Shown here: positions 38,000-43,986 of the stretch, piece after piece | Layout: every line of letters begins with the position of its first letter | Numbering within the stretch: position 1 is the stretch's first letter | DNA from: a virus | Strand: one strand, 5' to 3' | Length of the DNA: 43,986 bases | IMG/VR virus record: IMGVR_UViG_3300042540_000824 | Location: 1-43,986 of that record | Position numbers and translations under genes: made by a program | The notes under the pieces: model-generated | Databases searched by the model: none | Seen by the model: the letters and a program-made list of their open reading frames with translations, nothing else | Told to the model about the DNA's origin: nothing

Positions 38000-38451
38000 G
38001 CAAGTGGCGTTTTGCCGCTGCGGCGGCGCTCGTGCTGATCGCCCTCTACTGGTCGCTGCCAGCCCGGCCGGCGCCTGAGCCCACGCCGGTGCCGTCGCCA
38101 GACGGTCTCAACTTGCGGGGCACGTTCATTGGCCCCTCGGCCACCGATGACGCTGCCCTCCTGGCGGCCCTCTGCGGCGAGCTTGCCGACGTGATTGAGT
38201 GGGACGGCATGAAGCCCGAGCCACGCCTCAAAAGCGGGCTGGCTTTTGACGAGCTGCGGGTCGCCGCCCGTGAAGCCCGTTGCCGTGGTGAGAGTGTCGG
38301 CCAGCGGCAGCCACACGCCCGCAAGGCGATCGAGGAGTTTCTCAACACACAGGTGGGCGTGAGCGGCGGGCCAGTAGGCCCACAGGAGCGATCGAAGTGG
38401 GTCGCCGCCTACCGTGAACTGGCGAGGGCCTGCAGTGACGCATCGAAGTAG
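37996..38451 (+). CDS. Membrane-anchored protein of the candidate lysis cassette
   Basis: 151 residues. Signal anchor at about 4-22 (WRFAAAAALVLIALYWSLPA), then a Pro-rich spacer (PAPEPTPVPSPDG) and a helical exported domain with two Cys (CGELADVIEWDGMKPEPRLK, EARCRGES). A spacer between anchor and domain would let it span the envelope. It may be a spanin-like or inhibitor protein for the downstream protease. Confidence 0.5.
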   Translation: MSKWRFAAAAALVLIALYWSLPARPAPEPTPVPSPDGLNLRGTFIGPSATDDAALLAALCGELADVIEWDGMKPEPRLKSGLAFDELRVAAREARCRGESVGQRQPHARKAIEEFLNTQVGVSGGPVGPQERSKWVAAYRELARACSDASK

Positions 38452-39568
38452 CCACCTGCCCAGTTGGCGGGCCATGCTGGCGGCGGCGCTGCTCCTGGCA
38501 GCGGCGTTTGTAGGAACGCAGTCATGGCGGGCCATCGGATCGCACCCGCTCGCGGCCCACTTCGGCTGGTCGCCAGACCCAGCCGCCACGCGGCAGCTGC
38601 TCGAGGAGCTGGGCGACGAAAAGTATTTCTCGCAGGCTGCAGACGAGGCGATGCAAAAGGCGTCTGGCACTGACACGTTTCTCTACCGGGCGATGAACCG
38701 CGCCCACCAGGCCCGCTACGGCCGCCCGTTCGTGGTCGGCCGGCAACTGATCGGCGACTGTGTGGCATGGGGAGCCATGCACGCCGTCTACTGTTCCGAG
38801 GCCCTCGACTGGGATCTCGGCAAGACGAGCGAGCCGCCACTCGTGCCGGCCACCGAAAGCATCTACGGCGGATCGCGAGTCGAGGCCCGTGGCAAAGCCG
38901 GCGACGGCAAAAGCCCAGTGGGTGGATACAGCGACGGCAGTACGGGATCGGCCGCGGCCCGTTGGCTGCGCGACTGGGGCGTGGTCTATCGCAAGGCGTA
39001 CCCCTCGGCCGACTTGACGACCTACAGCGGCGACCGAGCCAAGGCGTGGGGCGCCTACGGCAACGGCGGCCAGGGCGACAACGGCCGGCTGGATGCCGTG
39101 GCGAAGAAGGCCCCGGCCCGTCATGTGGTAAACGTCCGCACGTGGGAGGAACTGTGTGCGGCGATCGAGGCCGGCTTCCCCGTGACGATCGCGTCAAGCG
39201 TTGGCTTCGCCAGTGGCGACCGTGACGCCGACGGATTCTGCGCCGCCCGCGGAACGTGGATGCACCAGATGTGCATTGTGGCGGTCCGCTATGCGAAGAA
39301 CGCCAAGGCCGACACCGCCCGCCCGCGCGACGGTGCCCTCGTGATGAATAGCTGGGGCAAATACCTCGGCGGCCCACGCTGGCCGGCGGATATGCCCGAA
39401 GGGTGCTTCTGGGCCGAGAAGGCCGACATCGTCCGCATTTTGAATCAGCAGGACTCATGGGCGATCGGATCGGTGGTGAGCGGCTTCACGTGGCGGGACA
39501 TCCACCACGGCGAATGGCTGGCACCATTTCCGCCCGACGCCCGCATTTCGTTTCTGGAGGCCCCATGA
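38435..39568 (+). CDS. Papain-like cysteine protease with signal anchor (candidate lysis enzyme)
   Basis: 377 residues from the GTG at 38435 (GAGGG six bases upstream); an earlier in-frame GTG at 38414 lies deeper in the previous gene. A signal anchor (about 11-29, WRAMLAAALLLAAAFVGTQS) shows export. The catalytic layout is that of papain-fold enzymes: Gln104 and Cys109 in RQLIGDCVAWGAMHAVYC, His277 in WMHQMCIVAVRY, and Asn305 in LVMNSWGKYLGGP. Length suits an N-terminal pro-region plus mature domain. In this location, behind membrane proteins and ahead of other secreted ones, it is a candidate host-wall or envelope protein degrader in place of a muramidase. No classic endolysin (GH24, amidase, CHAP with NlpC motif) is seen elsewhere. 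Confidence 0.7.
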   Translation: MTHRSSHLPSWRAMLAAALLLAAAFVGTQSWRAIGSHPLAAHFGWSPDPAATRQLLEELGDEKYFSQAADEAMQKASGTDTFLYRAMNRAHQARYGRPFVVGRQLIGDCVAWGAMHAVYCSEALDWDLGKTSEPPLVPATESIYGGSRVEARGKAGDGKSPVGGYSDGSTGSAAARWLRDWGVVYRKAYPSADLTTYSGDRAKAWGAYGNGGQGDNGRLDAVAKKAPARHVVNVRTWEELCAAIEAGFPVTIASSVGFASGDRDADGFCAARGTWMHQMCIVAVRYAKNAKADTARPRDGALVMNSWGKYLGGPRWPADMPEGCFWAEKADIVRILNQQDSWAIGSVVSGFTWRDIHHGEWLAPFPPDARISFLEAP

Positions 39569-39822
39569 CCGTGACCCGCTCGCATATCGTGATCGCCATC
39601 GTCTGCCTCTATGTCGGCTACTGGGCGGCCTCGTCGCCTGTGTCGCCCGTCAATCCGAGCACCAAGCGACCGGTGCTGTCGGCGATCGCAAAGCTGGCTA
39701 GGACGGCCCTGTGGATCTCGCTCTTCACTGAGCCGCCGCCGCCCGAGGTCGACACCCGCGCGCACTTGGCCCGCGTGGACGCGGAGGGCCATCCGATCCT
39801 CGAGCATGGAAGAGGCTGGTGA
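39565..39822 (+). CDS. 85-residue membrane-anchored protein
   Basis: ATGA-coupled to the protease. One hydrophobic stretch near the N-terminus (about 7-22, HIVIAIVCLYVGYWAASS), then a Pro-rich and helical region (RPVLSAIAKLARTALWISLF) that could be a second membrane pass, and a polar tail. Size, topology and position are compatible with a spanin or holin partner. Confidence 0.5.
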   Translation: MTVTRSHIVIAIVCLYVGYWAASSPVSPVNPSTKRPVLSAIAKLARTALWISLFTEPPPPEVDTRAHLARVDAEGHPILEHGRGW

Positions 39823-40178
39823 TGTGGCACGCATGGCTGGCATTCCTCGCATCGTTGGCCGCCGATCCCACCGCGATCGACGCCGAGCACCCCCGCGCGG
39901 CTGCGGCCTGCCAGGCGGCCTACGCTTCAATGGCGATCGACGCCGGGCCCGGCCCCGCACCCGAGGAATGCGTGTGCGGCAAGACGTGCGTCAACGGCTA
40001 CTGGAAGCCCGACGGGCGGATCCTGCAACCCTGCAACTGCAAGTGCGACCGGTGCAAGAAGAAGCCGGGACAGCCGCAGGTGATCCAGGGCGGGGCGACC
40101 TGCCCTGACGGCAAGTGCCCCACCCCCGGCGCGTCGCCCGCGACAGTTCTACCGGCCAGCCCCATCAGCAGGAGGTAG
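39822..40178 (+). CDS. Secreted cysteine-rich protein
   Basis: 118 residues from the ATG of a TGATG overlap; a GTG one codon earlier is the alternative. N-terminal signal peptide (MWHAWLAFLASLAA, cleavage probably after the Ala-Ala near residue 14). The mature protein has ten Cys, most in a tight block with CVCGKTC, CNCKCDRCKK and CPDGKC, so it may bind metal or form disulfide knots. It belongs to the membrane/export cluster around the protease and could be an inhibitor, a cofactor or an envelope-binding factor. Confidence 0.5.
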   Translation: MWHAWLAFLASLAADPTAIDAEHPRAAAACQAAYASMAIDAGPGPAPEECVCGKTCVNGYWKPDGRILQPCNCKCDRCKKKPGQPQVIQGGATCPDGKCPTPGASPATVLPASPISRR

Positions 40179-40180
40179 CG

Positions 40181-40564
40181 GTGGGCGACGCGCCAGCGGT
40201 GGAGCAACTCGGCAGCCTGCGCCAGACGATTCGCCACTGCATCGGCGAGCCGGCCACGCTCATGCCTGACATTTGCGACGCCATCGTCGACGCCGTGCTG
40301 ATTCTGTGGCCCGTCGACTGGGCCAGCCTGTTGGCTCGGTCCACCAGCTGGAAGGCCGGCGAAGCGTATTACCGGCTCACGATCCTTGTGAAGGCCAGGG
40401 CGCGTGAGTATCTGGAATGGCGGTTCGGAATGTCGAAGAACGTCGACACAGCCCTGCGGCTTTTGCTCGAGTCGGTCGTCGATGAGATTGCCATGTTTTG
40501 GCTGGAGAGCCATGAGCACAGGAACGCCATCCGGCAATCGATCTCCGCCCTTCGCCGCGCTTGA
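40181..40564 (+). CDS. Helical hypothetical protein
   Basis: 127 residues from a GTG with GGAGG ten bases upstream. Mainly helical with several Trp (ICDAIVDAVLILWPVDWASL, KARAREYLEWRFGMSKNVDT, VVDEIAMFWLESHEHRNAIR). No family recognised and no clear membrane segment. It ends the + strand operon together with the next gene. Confidence 0.5.
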   Translation: MGDAPAVEQLGSLRQTIRHCIGEPATLMPDICDAIVDAVLILWPVDWASLLARSTSWKAGEAYYRLTILVKARAREYLEWRFGMSKNVDTALRLLLESVVDEIAMFWLESHEHRNAIRQSISALRRA

Positions 40565-40567
40565 CAC

Positions 40568-40607
40568 GCCCCGCATGATGTGATTGAGCAGGGAAGCCGT
40601 GCGGGGC
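40568..40607 (+). other. Hairpin enclosing the start of the next gene
   Basis: GCCCCGCA (40568-40575) pairs perfectly with TGCGGGGC (40600-40607) around a 24-base loop. The candidate TTG (40584) and GTG (40599) starts of the next gene lie inside it, so translation of that gene may be limited by RNA folding. Confidence 0.4.
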
Positions 40608-40985
40608 TTCAAGGTGGCACAACGTCTTCGGTGGCCTGACGATCTTGACCCCAAGCTGCGCAAGTGGCTGACCAGGGTAATGCGTGTCCATGCCCATCTA
40701 CGTACAACGCTGGCGATTTACACGACCAGCATCGACGTGGGCGGCTGCAGCATGGGAAACGACCACTACAAACGCCGCGTGGCAAGGCAGGACAGAACGA
40801 TCCTGCATGACGCCTTAACGCTGGCCATGGATGAGTATGGCGATGTCCTCAACCAGCTTAGGATGATGATGGATTCTGCGACTCCCACCAAGGCAATGCC
40901 TGGCACGCCGGAAAAGGTTGCCGTGATGGAGCAACGCGCGAGCGCCGGATTCTCGATCTTCAATGACGGCGATGCGAAACACTGA
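40584..40985 (+). CDS. Helical hypothetical protein at the end of the rightward operon
   Basis: 133 residues if TTG is used; GTG at 40599 or 40617 are alternatives. Core sequence: VAQRLRWPDDLDPKLRKWLT, RVHAHLRTTLAIYTTSIDVG, then GCSMGNDHYKRRVARQDRTI and MDEYGDVLNQLRMMM. Helical, basic, no recognised family. The last + strand gene before a hairpin that separates it from the converging - strand genes. Confidence 0.5.
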   Translation: MSREAVRGFKVAQRLRWPDDLDPKLRKWLTRVMRVHAHLRTTLAIYTTSIDVGGCSMGNDHYKRRVARQDRTILHDALTLAMDEYGDVLNQLRMMMDSATPTKAMPGTPEKVAVMEQRASAGFSIFNDGDAKH

Positions 40986-41001
40986 GCCGGGCGGCGGGTG
41001 A

Positions 41002-41035
41002 GGTCGCGGGGTTTCCCTGCCTTTCCCCCGCGACC
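41002..41035. terminator. Bidirectional terminator-like hairpin between converging operons
   Basis: GGTCGCGGGG (41002-41011) and CCCCGCGACC (41026-41035) form a perfect 10-bp stem with a 14-base loop. It stands between the stop of the last rightward gene (40985) and the stop of the leftward membrane gene (41050). A clean U-run is absent on both sides. Confidence 0.6.
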
Positions 41036-41049
41036 CCCGCCTGCTCAGG

Positions 41050-41469
41050 CTATTGGCCAATAGCCCGCTTCATGTGGGCATCGGACTTTGCCTTCCACTT
41101 CTCGTAAGCCGGCTGATCCTTGGCCTGCAGATACATCTCGGCAACGGCCCCAGCTCGGGCAGCCTTTGCCATCTCGTCGTCACCCTTAATTACGATGTTG
41201 TACTGATCGATCAAGTCGTCTGCGACTCCTTTTGCAAAGGAGTTTTTGGAAGCCTCAAACAACTCTTTGGCAGGCGACGATGAAACTACAGCAGTCGCAT
41301 CGCCTGCTTCTGGCGGATTGGCAGCTATGTTTTCTTGGTGCCTTTTACTTGCCTCCGCGGCGCTTTTGACAGCGGCTCCGCCGACGTACAGGCATCCGCC
41401 AATTAAAAGCGCTACTGCAACGAACATCGCCAGCATGTTTGAAAGTACCTTGCCCAAAAATCCAATCAT
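41050..41469 (-). CDS. Membrane-anchored lysogeny-region protein
   Basis: 139 residues. Start at the ATG complement 41467-41469 with AGGAG upstream on the - strand. One membrane segment (about 12-30, MLAMFVAVALLIGGCLYVGG) is followed by an exposed helical domain (AAEASKRHQENIAANPPEAG, then EMYLQAKDQPAYEKWKAKSD). It is read in the same direction as the integrase and just downstream of it, so it may be expressed in the lysogen. Superinfection exclusion is one possible role; no family is recognised. Confidence 0.55.
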   Translation of the reverse strand: MIGFLGKVLSNMLAMFVAVALLIGGCLYVGGAAVKSAAEASKRHQENIAANPPEAGDATAVVSSSPAKELFEASKNSFAKGVADDLIDQYNIVIKGDDEMAKAARAGAVAEMYLQAKDQPAYEKWKAKSDAHMKRAIGQ

Positions 41470-41524
41470 TTGAATCTCCTGCTTTAGGGGGAATGAATCA
41501 CGGTACGGCGGGAACGCATTTGCA

Positions 41525-42448
41525 TCAAGCGGCCGGCTTTTCCGGTTCGTCTGTGATGTCTGGCAGGTAGTCGAGGTTGCTCTCCCGCCCCACGATGTCG
41601 CCGTCGTAATAGTGGCGTTCGGCCATACCCTCGGAGGCGTGACCAAGCTGGCCAGCGGCGGCAATTCCGGCTTTCTTCAGATAAGACGCGGTCGACTTGC
41701 GGATTGAATGAAAAGCCTTGTAGTCGACGCCAGCGGTGCGGCAGAGCACCTTGAGCGAGGCGTAACAGGACAGCATTGCCCGATCCTCCAGCCAAGGCCA
41801 TACGAGCTCGCCTGCGGCCCGTTGCTGGTTGGCCAGCATCTTGGCCAACTGCGGCGGTATGGGGCTCGTCAGCGTCTCCCGCTTGCCCTTGCGGGTATGT
41901 GCGAGGAAGGTGAGCGTGCCGCCGGCAAGATCCACCTGCCCCCATCGAAGTTGCAGGATGGCGCCGATCCGCTCGCCGGTGACGAACATCGCCCACAACT
42001 TTGTTGTCCAGTACCAGGCGGCCGGGATGCCTCGAATGTGGCCCTTGCGGTGAGTAGCGGCCGCAAAAAGCCGCCGCAGTTCCTCCACCTTGTACGCCTT
42101 TGGCGTTGGCTTGGGCACCTTCGGCCGGGAGTAATCGGGGAACTCGAGCAGCTCGCCGTCGACCTTCTTCCACCGCTTTTTCGCGAGCCACGTCCACAGG
42201 GCCCGGATGTGGGCGGAATCCTTCGCCAGTGACGCTGGCGAGATGATGCCCTTCCGCGGGTCGTGCACCGTCTTGGCACGCCAGCGGAGAAACTTGCTAA
42301 CTGTCAGGTCGTCAAGGTCATCAACGCCAGGCTCATGCCCAAGGAAATCGCGGAAGCGGTCGAGCGTCTGGCAATACATCTCGACCGTGCGCTGCTCGTA
42401 GTTTTTCAGTTCCGCGATTCGGTCAACCAGCAGCTCTCTCAGGGTCAT
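41525..42448 (-). CDS. int: Tyrosine recombinase (phage integrase)
   Basis: 307 residues from the ATG at 42448, with GAGGAG upstream on the - strand; a longer in-frame reading to 42520 would include the promoter. N-terminal SAM-like core-binding domain (YEQRTVEMYCQTLDRFRDFL, then LTVSKFLRWRAKTV). Catalytic residues: Arg160 (TGERIGAILQLRWG), a Lys in HTRKGKR (about 187-189), His247 and Arg250 (FHSIRKSTASYL), His270 (QLGHASEGMAERHYYD) and Tyr280. It would integrate the phage at a host site and, with the excisionase-like protein, reverse this. No tRNA-gene fragment that could be the attachment core is visible beside it. Confidence 0.93.
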   Translation of the reverse strand: MTLRELLVDRIAELKNYEQRTVEMYCQTLDRFRDFLGHEPGVDDLDDLTVSKFLRWRAKTVHDPRKGIISPASLAKDSAHIRALWTWLAKKRWKKVDGELLEFPDYSRPKVPKPTPKAYKVEELRRLFAAATHRKGHIRGIPAAWYWTTKLWAMFVTGERIGAILQLRWGQVDLAGGTLTFLAHTRKGKRETLTSPIPPQLAKMLANQQRAAGELVWPWLEDRAMLSCYASLKVLCRTAGVDYKAFHSIRKSTASYLKKAGIAAAGQLGHASEGMAERHYYDGDIVGRESNLDYLPDITDEPEKPAA

Positions 42449-42485
42449 GGCATCGTCTCCTCTGGTGGTGAAAAACACCGCCCGA

Positions 42486-42551
42486 GGGGCGATTGTAGCG
42501 GTTAGTGTACGGGCGTTCAATCGTCACCCCGTCCGCTCAAACAATCGCCCC
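42486..42551. repeat. 11-bp inverted repeat between int and the excisionase-like gene (attP-like region)
   Basis: GGGGCGATTGT (42486-42496) and ACAATCGCCCC (42541-42551) are perfect inverted copies 44 bases apart. Each arm also lies in a small hairpin: CGCCC-GAG-GGGCG (42479-42491) and CGCCCC-CTTT-GGGGCG (42546-42561). The left arm overlaps the -10 of the integrase promoter. The repeats may be arm-type binding sites for integrase or an int repressor. Confidence 0.5.
42492..42520 (-). promoter_or_regulatory. Integrase promoter
   Basis: On the - strand TTGAAC (complement of 42515-42520), 17 bases, then TACAAT (complement of 42492-42497): a near-consensus sigma70 promoter. It would give an int leader of about 37 bases including the GAGGAG ribosome site. 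The -10 overlaps the inverted-repeat arm. Confidence 0.6.
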
Positions 42552-42612
42552 CTTTGGGGCGTTTCCATACTGTACAGCGTTTCGAGTAAAATTGGCAAAG
42601 GCAGGCGGCAAT

Positions 42613-42640
42613 TTGACGCACGTGACGCTGGCGTTACATT
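42613..42640 (+). promoter_or_regulatory. Promoter of the excisionase-like gene
   Basis: TTGACG (42613-42618), 16 bases, then TACATT (42635-42640). Transcription would begin about at the ATG (42647), giving a leaderless or nearly leaderless message; the GGAGG at 42641-42645 is only one base from the ATG, too close for normal use. Confidence 0.55.
42622..42637. promoter_or_regulatory. Operator-like 16-mer O1
   Basis: GTGACGCTGGCGTTAC fits GTNACG-N4-CGNNAC, a near-palindrome shared with 42962, 43544 and 43573. It fills the -35/-10 spacer of the promoter above, so a bound repressor would block RNA polymerase. Confidence 0.55.
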
Positions 42641-42646
42641 GGAGGC

Positions 42647-42910
42647 ATGGTCGCATTGGCTAGCCCAGACAAAGAGTGGATCACGATCTCGGAGGCGGTG
42701 AAGCTAGCCGGCTGCACCGAGGGGTATCTCCGCAGACTCTTGGGCGAGGGCGACACCCGCCTGACGGGCTGGAAGGCAGGAGAGCGGGCTTGGCTCGTCA
42801 AGAAGTCCGACGTGCTGGCCCTGCGGTCCAGCCTCTCGACACGCTCAAACCTGCGGAAGGACGAGCGAGAGGCCGCCCCCAAGAAGCGGCGAAAGCGGAA
42901 AGCCCAGTAA
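42647..42910 (+). CDS. Excisionase-like helix-turn-helix protein
   Basis: 87 residues. EWITISEAVKLAGCTEGYLR then RLLGEGDTRLTGWKAGERAW and LVKKSDVLALRSSL form a MerR-like/excisionase winged-helix; the tail is basic (PKKRRKRKAQ) and may bind DNA non-specifically. Diverges from int across the regulatory region, the usual place for an Xis or a Cro/repressor-like gene. Which of these it is cannot be settled from sequence. Confidence 0.65.
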   Translation: MVALASPDKEWITISEAVKLAGCTEGYLRRLLGEGDTRLTGWKAGERAWLVKKSDVLALRSSLSTRSNLRKDEREAAPKKRRKRKAQ

Positions 42911-42952
42911 CTCTAGGGAAATCCGCCCCCAAAAAAATCTTTTCAAGACCCC

Positions 42953-42980
42953 TTGTATGAAGTAACGATAACGCTACAAT
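42953..42980 (+). promoter_or_regulatory. Promoter for the 43032 gene
   Basis: TTGTAT (42953-42958), 16 bases, then TACAAT (42975-42980). Transcription would start near 42987, giving a ~45-base leader that contains AGGAGAT for the ATG at 43032. Confidence 0.55.
42962..42977. promoter_or_regulatory. Operator-like 16-mer O2
   Basis: GTAACGATAACGCTAC, 12 of 16 bases symmetric, sits inside the -35/-10 spacer and touches the -10 of the 42953 promoter, exactly as O1 does in its promoter. Confidence 0.6.
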
Positions 42981-43031
42981 GGGGCCATGCGAGCAAATGA
43001 GACTCGCAGACGCCAACCAGGAGATGAAACG

Positions 43032-43226
43032 ATGGAAACTACAACGATCAAGGGAATGGAATACCGGGTCGAAAAGGTGGGCGAGACCTACGAGCACCCA
43101 AAGCTGGCCGCCGATCTGTGGGCCCGCGGATTTGATGGCTGCGTCTACAACCTGCACGGCAAGCGGGGTGCGGTTCGGATGGCGTACAAGTCCCGCCGCA
43201 CCGGCTTTTACGTCGTCGCCTGCTGA
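43032..43226 (+). CDS. 64-residue basic hypothetical protein
   Basis: Start chosen at 43032 because AGGAG lies eight bases upstream; an ATG at 42987 would be at the transcription start. Reads METTTIKGMEYRVEKVGETY, then HPKLAADLWARGFDGCVYNL, ending RRTGFYVVAC. No family recognised. Controlled by its own promoter with an operator-like site. Confidence 0.55.
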   Translation: METTTIKGMEYRVEKVGETYEHPKLAADLWARGFDGCVYNLHGKRGAVRMAYKSRRTGFYVVAC

Positions 43227-43301
43227 CCGACCACAAGGTGGGGCCACCCGGCCTGCCGACAGCTGCAAAACGGGTGGCACACGCACACGCAAAGGAATGC
43301 C

Positions 43302-43538
43302 ATGATTCACGACACGCTCCGAGCCGCCCTGGTCATCGCCTGCATGGCGATAGGTGCCGCCTTGGTAGTCGAGACCCGCTACCAATTGGCGGCCATTGAC
43401 GTGGCCCACAGAGCCGCCACAGGCCAGCAGTTTGCGGCATACGTCCCAGCACCGCAGCAGCAACAGACCGGCCGCCTGCGGCAGTTTGGCAGGGCGACGC
43501 TCGAGCTCGCAGACGCAGCCCTCGGAATCCTTCGTTGA
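43302..43538 (+). CDS. 78-residue membrane protein
   Basis: AAAGGAA site upstream. One N-terminal membrane segment (about 6-22, LRAALVIACMAIGAALVVET), followed by a Gln-rich linker (APQQQQTGRLRQ) and a helical end. Role unknown; it lies between two operator-controlled promoters of the immunity region. Confidence 0.5.
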   Translation: MIHDTLRAALVIACMAIGAALVVETRYQLAAIDVAHRAATGQQFAAYVPAPQQQQTGRLRQFGRATLELADAALGILR

Positions 43539-43562
43539 CAAAAGTAACGCTATCGCTACCCT
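43535..43562 (+). promoter_or_regulatory. Promoter upstream of the last gene (distal)
   Basis: TTGACA (43535-43540), 16 bases, then TACCCT (43557-43562). Perfect -35, partial -10. The spacer and -10 contain operator-like site O3. Confidence 0.5.
43544..43559. promoter_or_regulatory. Operator-like 16-mer O3
   Basis: GTAACGCTATCGCTAC, differing from O2 at two bases only, in the spacer and -10 of the distal promoter. Confidence 0.6.
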
Positions 43563-43572
43563 GTGCCACAAA

Positions 43573-43588
43573 GTTACGATAACGGCAC
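43573..43588. promoter_or_regulatory. Operator-like 16-mer O4
   Basis: GTTACGATAACGGCAC, 29 bases (about 2.8 helical turns) after O3 and between the two promoters of the last gene. The paired spacing would let two repressor dimers bind cooperatively. Confidence 0.5.
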
Positions 43589-43606
43589 AAAAAACAAACC
43601 GAACGC

Positions 43607-43634
43607 TTGACCGTGAAGTGTACGCCTGTATAGT
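43607..43634 (+). promoter_or_regulatory. Promoter upstream of the last gene (proximal)
   Basis: TTGACC (43607-43612), 16 bases, then TATAGT (43629-43634). Near consensus. Start near 43641 gives a short leader with AAGGAGA for the ATG at 43663. Confidence 0.6.
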
Positions 43635-43662
43635 ACCCCTACCACGCAAGGAGACCCCCACG

Positions 43663-43953
43663 ATGGACGCCCACGAAAACGAATACCTCGCCGCAGTCGA
43701 AGGCATGACTGAGACCTACGGCAAGCCAAGCCACGGCATCACAACGCTTGCGGAGAGCGGCCAGCCAATCACGACATGGCAGGCCGGCGAGCGGGTCAAG
43801 TTCGTCAACAAGGATCACGGCGAGCTCGTCGGCACGATCATTGAGGTGCTCGTGGATGACGGCGAGGCGAGCCAGTACCACGTCGCCGCTCATGTGCCAG
43901 GCCGAGGCCGGCAGCACTTCGCGATCGGCAACCGGGACGTGCTGATTTTCTAA
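43663..43953 (+). CDS. SH3-like-fold hypothetical protein
   Basis: 96 residues with an AAGGAGA site. Acidic N-terminal third (MDAHENEYLAAVEGMTETYG), then a small beta-barrel pattern TWQAGERVKFVNKDHGELVG, TIIEVLVDDGE, QYHVAAHVPGRG and ending NRDVLIF. The fold resembles KOW/SH3-like or translation-factor-type barrels. It is driven by two promoters with operator-like sites, so it is probably an early lytic gene. The last 33 bases of the window hold no further visible gene. Confidence 0.5.
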   Translation: MDAHENEYLAAVEGMTETYGKPSHGITTLAESGQPITTWQAGERVKFVNKDHGELVGTIIEVLVDDGEASQYHVAAHVPGRGRQHFAIGNRDVLIF

Positions 43954-43986
43954 AAATTCTCGGGCGAAATGGCATGGGGATTGCCC

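Noticed and set aside
40561-40590. Promoter from a consensus-like TTGACA at 40561
   Set aside because: No acceptable -10 at 15-19 bases, and the hexamer overlaps the stop of the previous gene by chance.
42449-42520. N-terminal extension of integrase up to 42520
   Set aside because: It would overlap the -35/-10 promoter; the ATG at 42448 has a good GAGGAG site and starts directly before the core-binding domain.

Overview
The window reads as an almost complete genome, or an integrated copy, of a temperate tailed phage of the long non-contractile (siphovirus) type. It is G+C-rich and densely packed. Nearly all genes lie on the + strand and are joined by ATGA/GTGA/TAATG stop-start overlaps. The exception is a short lysogeny block with a tyrosine integrase and a membrane protein on the - strand. 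I see no rRNA, tRNA, CRISPR array or insertion sequence. The host cannot be named from sequence alone. Composition and gene style fit a G+C-rich environmental bacterium; a planctomycete-like host is a guess, not a result.

Layout. 0.1-5.9 kb is an early/replication block: RecT-like annealing protein, winged-helix proteins, a GIY-YIG nuclease, a putative replication initiator whose gene carries palindromic iterons, a LexA-type DNA-binding domain, a full-length DnaN-like sliding clamp and a PD-(D/E)XK-type endonuclease. 6.0-13.1 kb is DNA packaging and head: large terminase, portal, a fused prohead protease-major capsid protein, a DUF2190-type protein and a head-tail connector with an extra C-terminal domain. 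13.1-20.6 kb is an adhesion cassette of fibre, lectin, beta-propeller and collagen-like proteins, several sharing one short N-terminal module. 20.6-23.3 kb holds a propeller-type glycosidase/phosphorylase-like protein, a methyltransferase and a glycosyltransferase-TPR fusion. 23.2-32.8 kb is the tail: completion proteins, three tube-like paralogues, a chaperone pair probably joined by -1 frameshifting, tape measure, tail-tip proteins and an 895-residue putative receptor-binding protein in an AT-richer segment. 32.8-36.1 kb adds a second glycosyltransferase, a small HEXXH zinc protease, a metallophosphoesterase and a MazG-like protein. 36.4-41.0 kb has structural-looking proteins, membrane (holin-like) proteins and a papain-like cysteine protease with a signal anchor: a candidate lysis cassette. 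41.0-43.95 kb is the integration/immunity region.

How it fits together. Integrase and an excisionase-like protein are divergently transcribed across a region containing an 11-bp inverted repeat. Four 16-bp near-palindromes (GTNACG-N4-CGNNAC) sit in or beside sigma70-like promoters at 42.6-43.6 kb and look like repressor operators. Their half-site GTAACG also builds the iterons inside the initiator gene at 2.66-2.98 kb. The most unusual items are this shared operator/iteron motif, the adhesion-plus-glycan cassette placed between head-connector and tail-completion genes, the protease-capsid fusion with an internal ribosome-binding site, and the papain-like candidate lysis enzyme.
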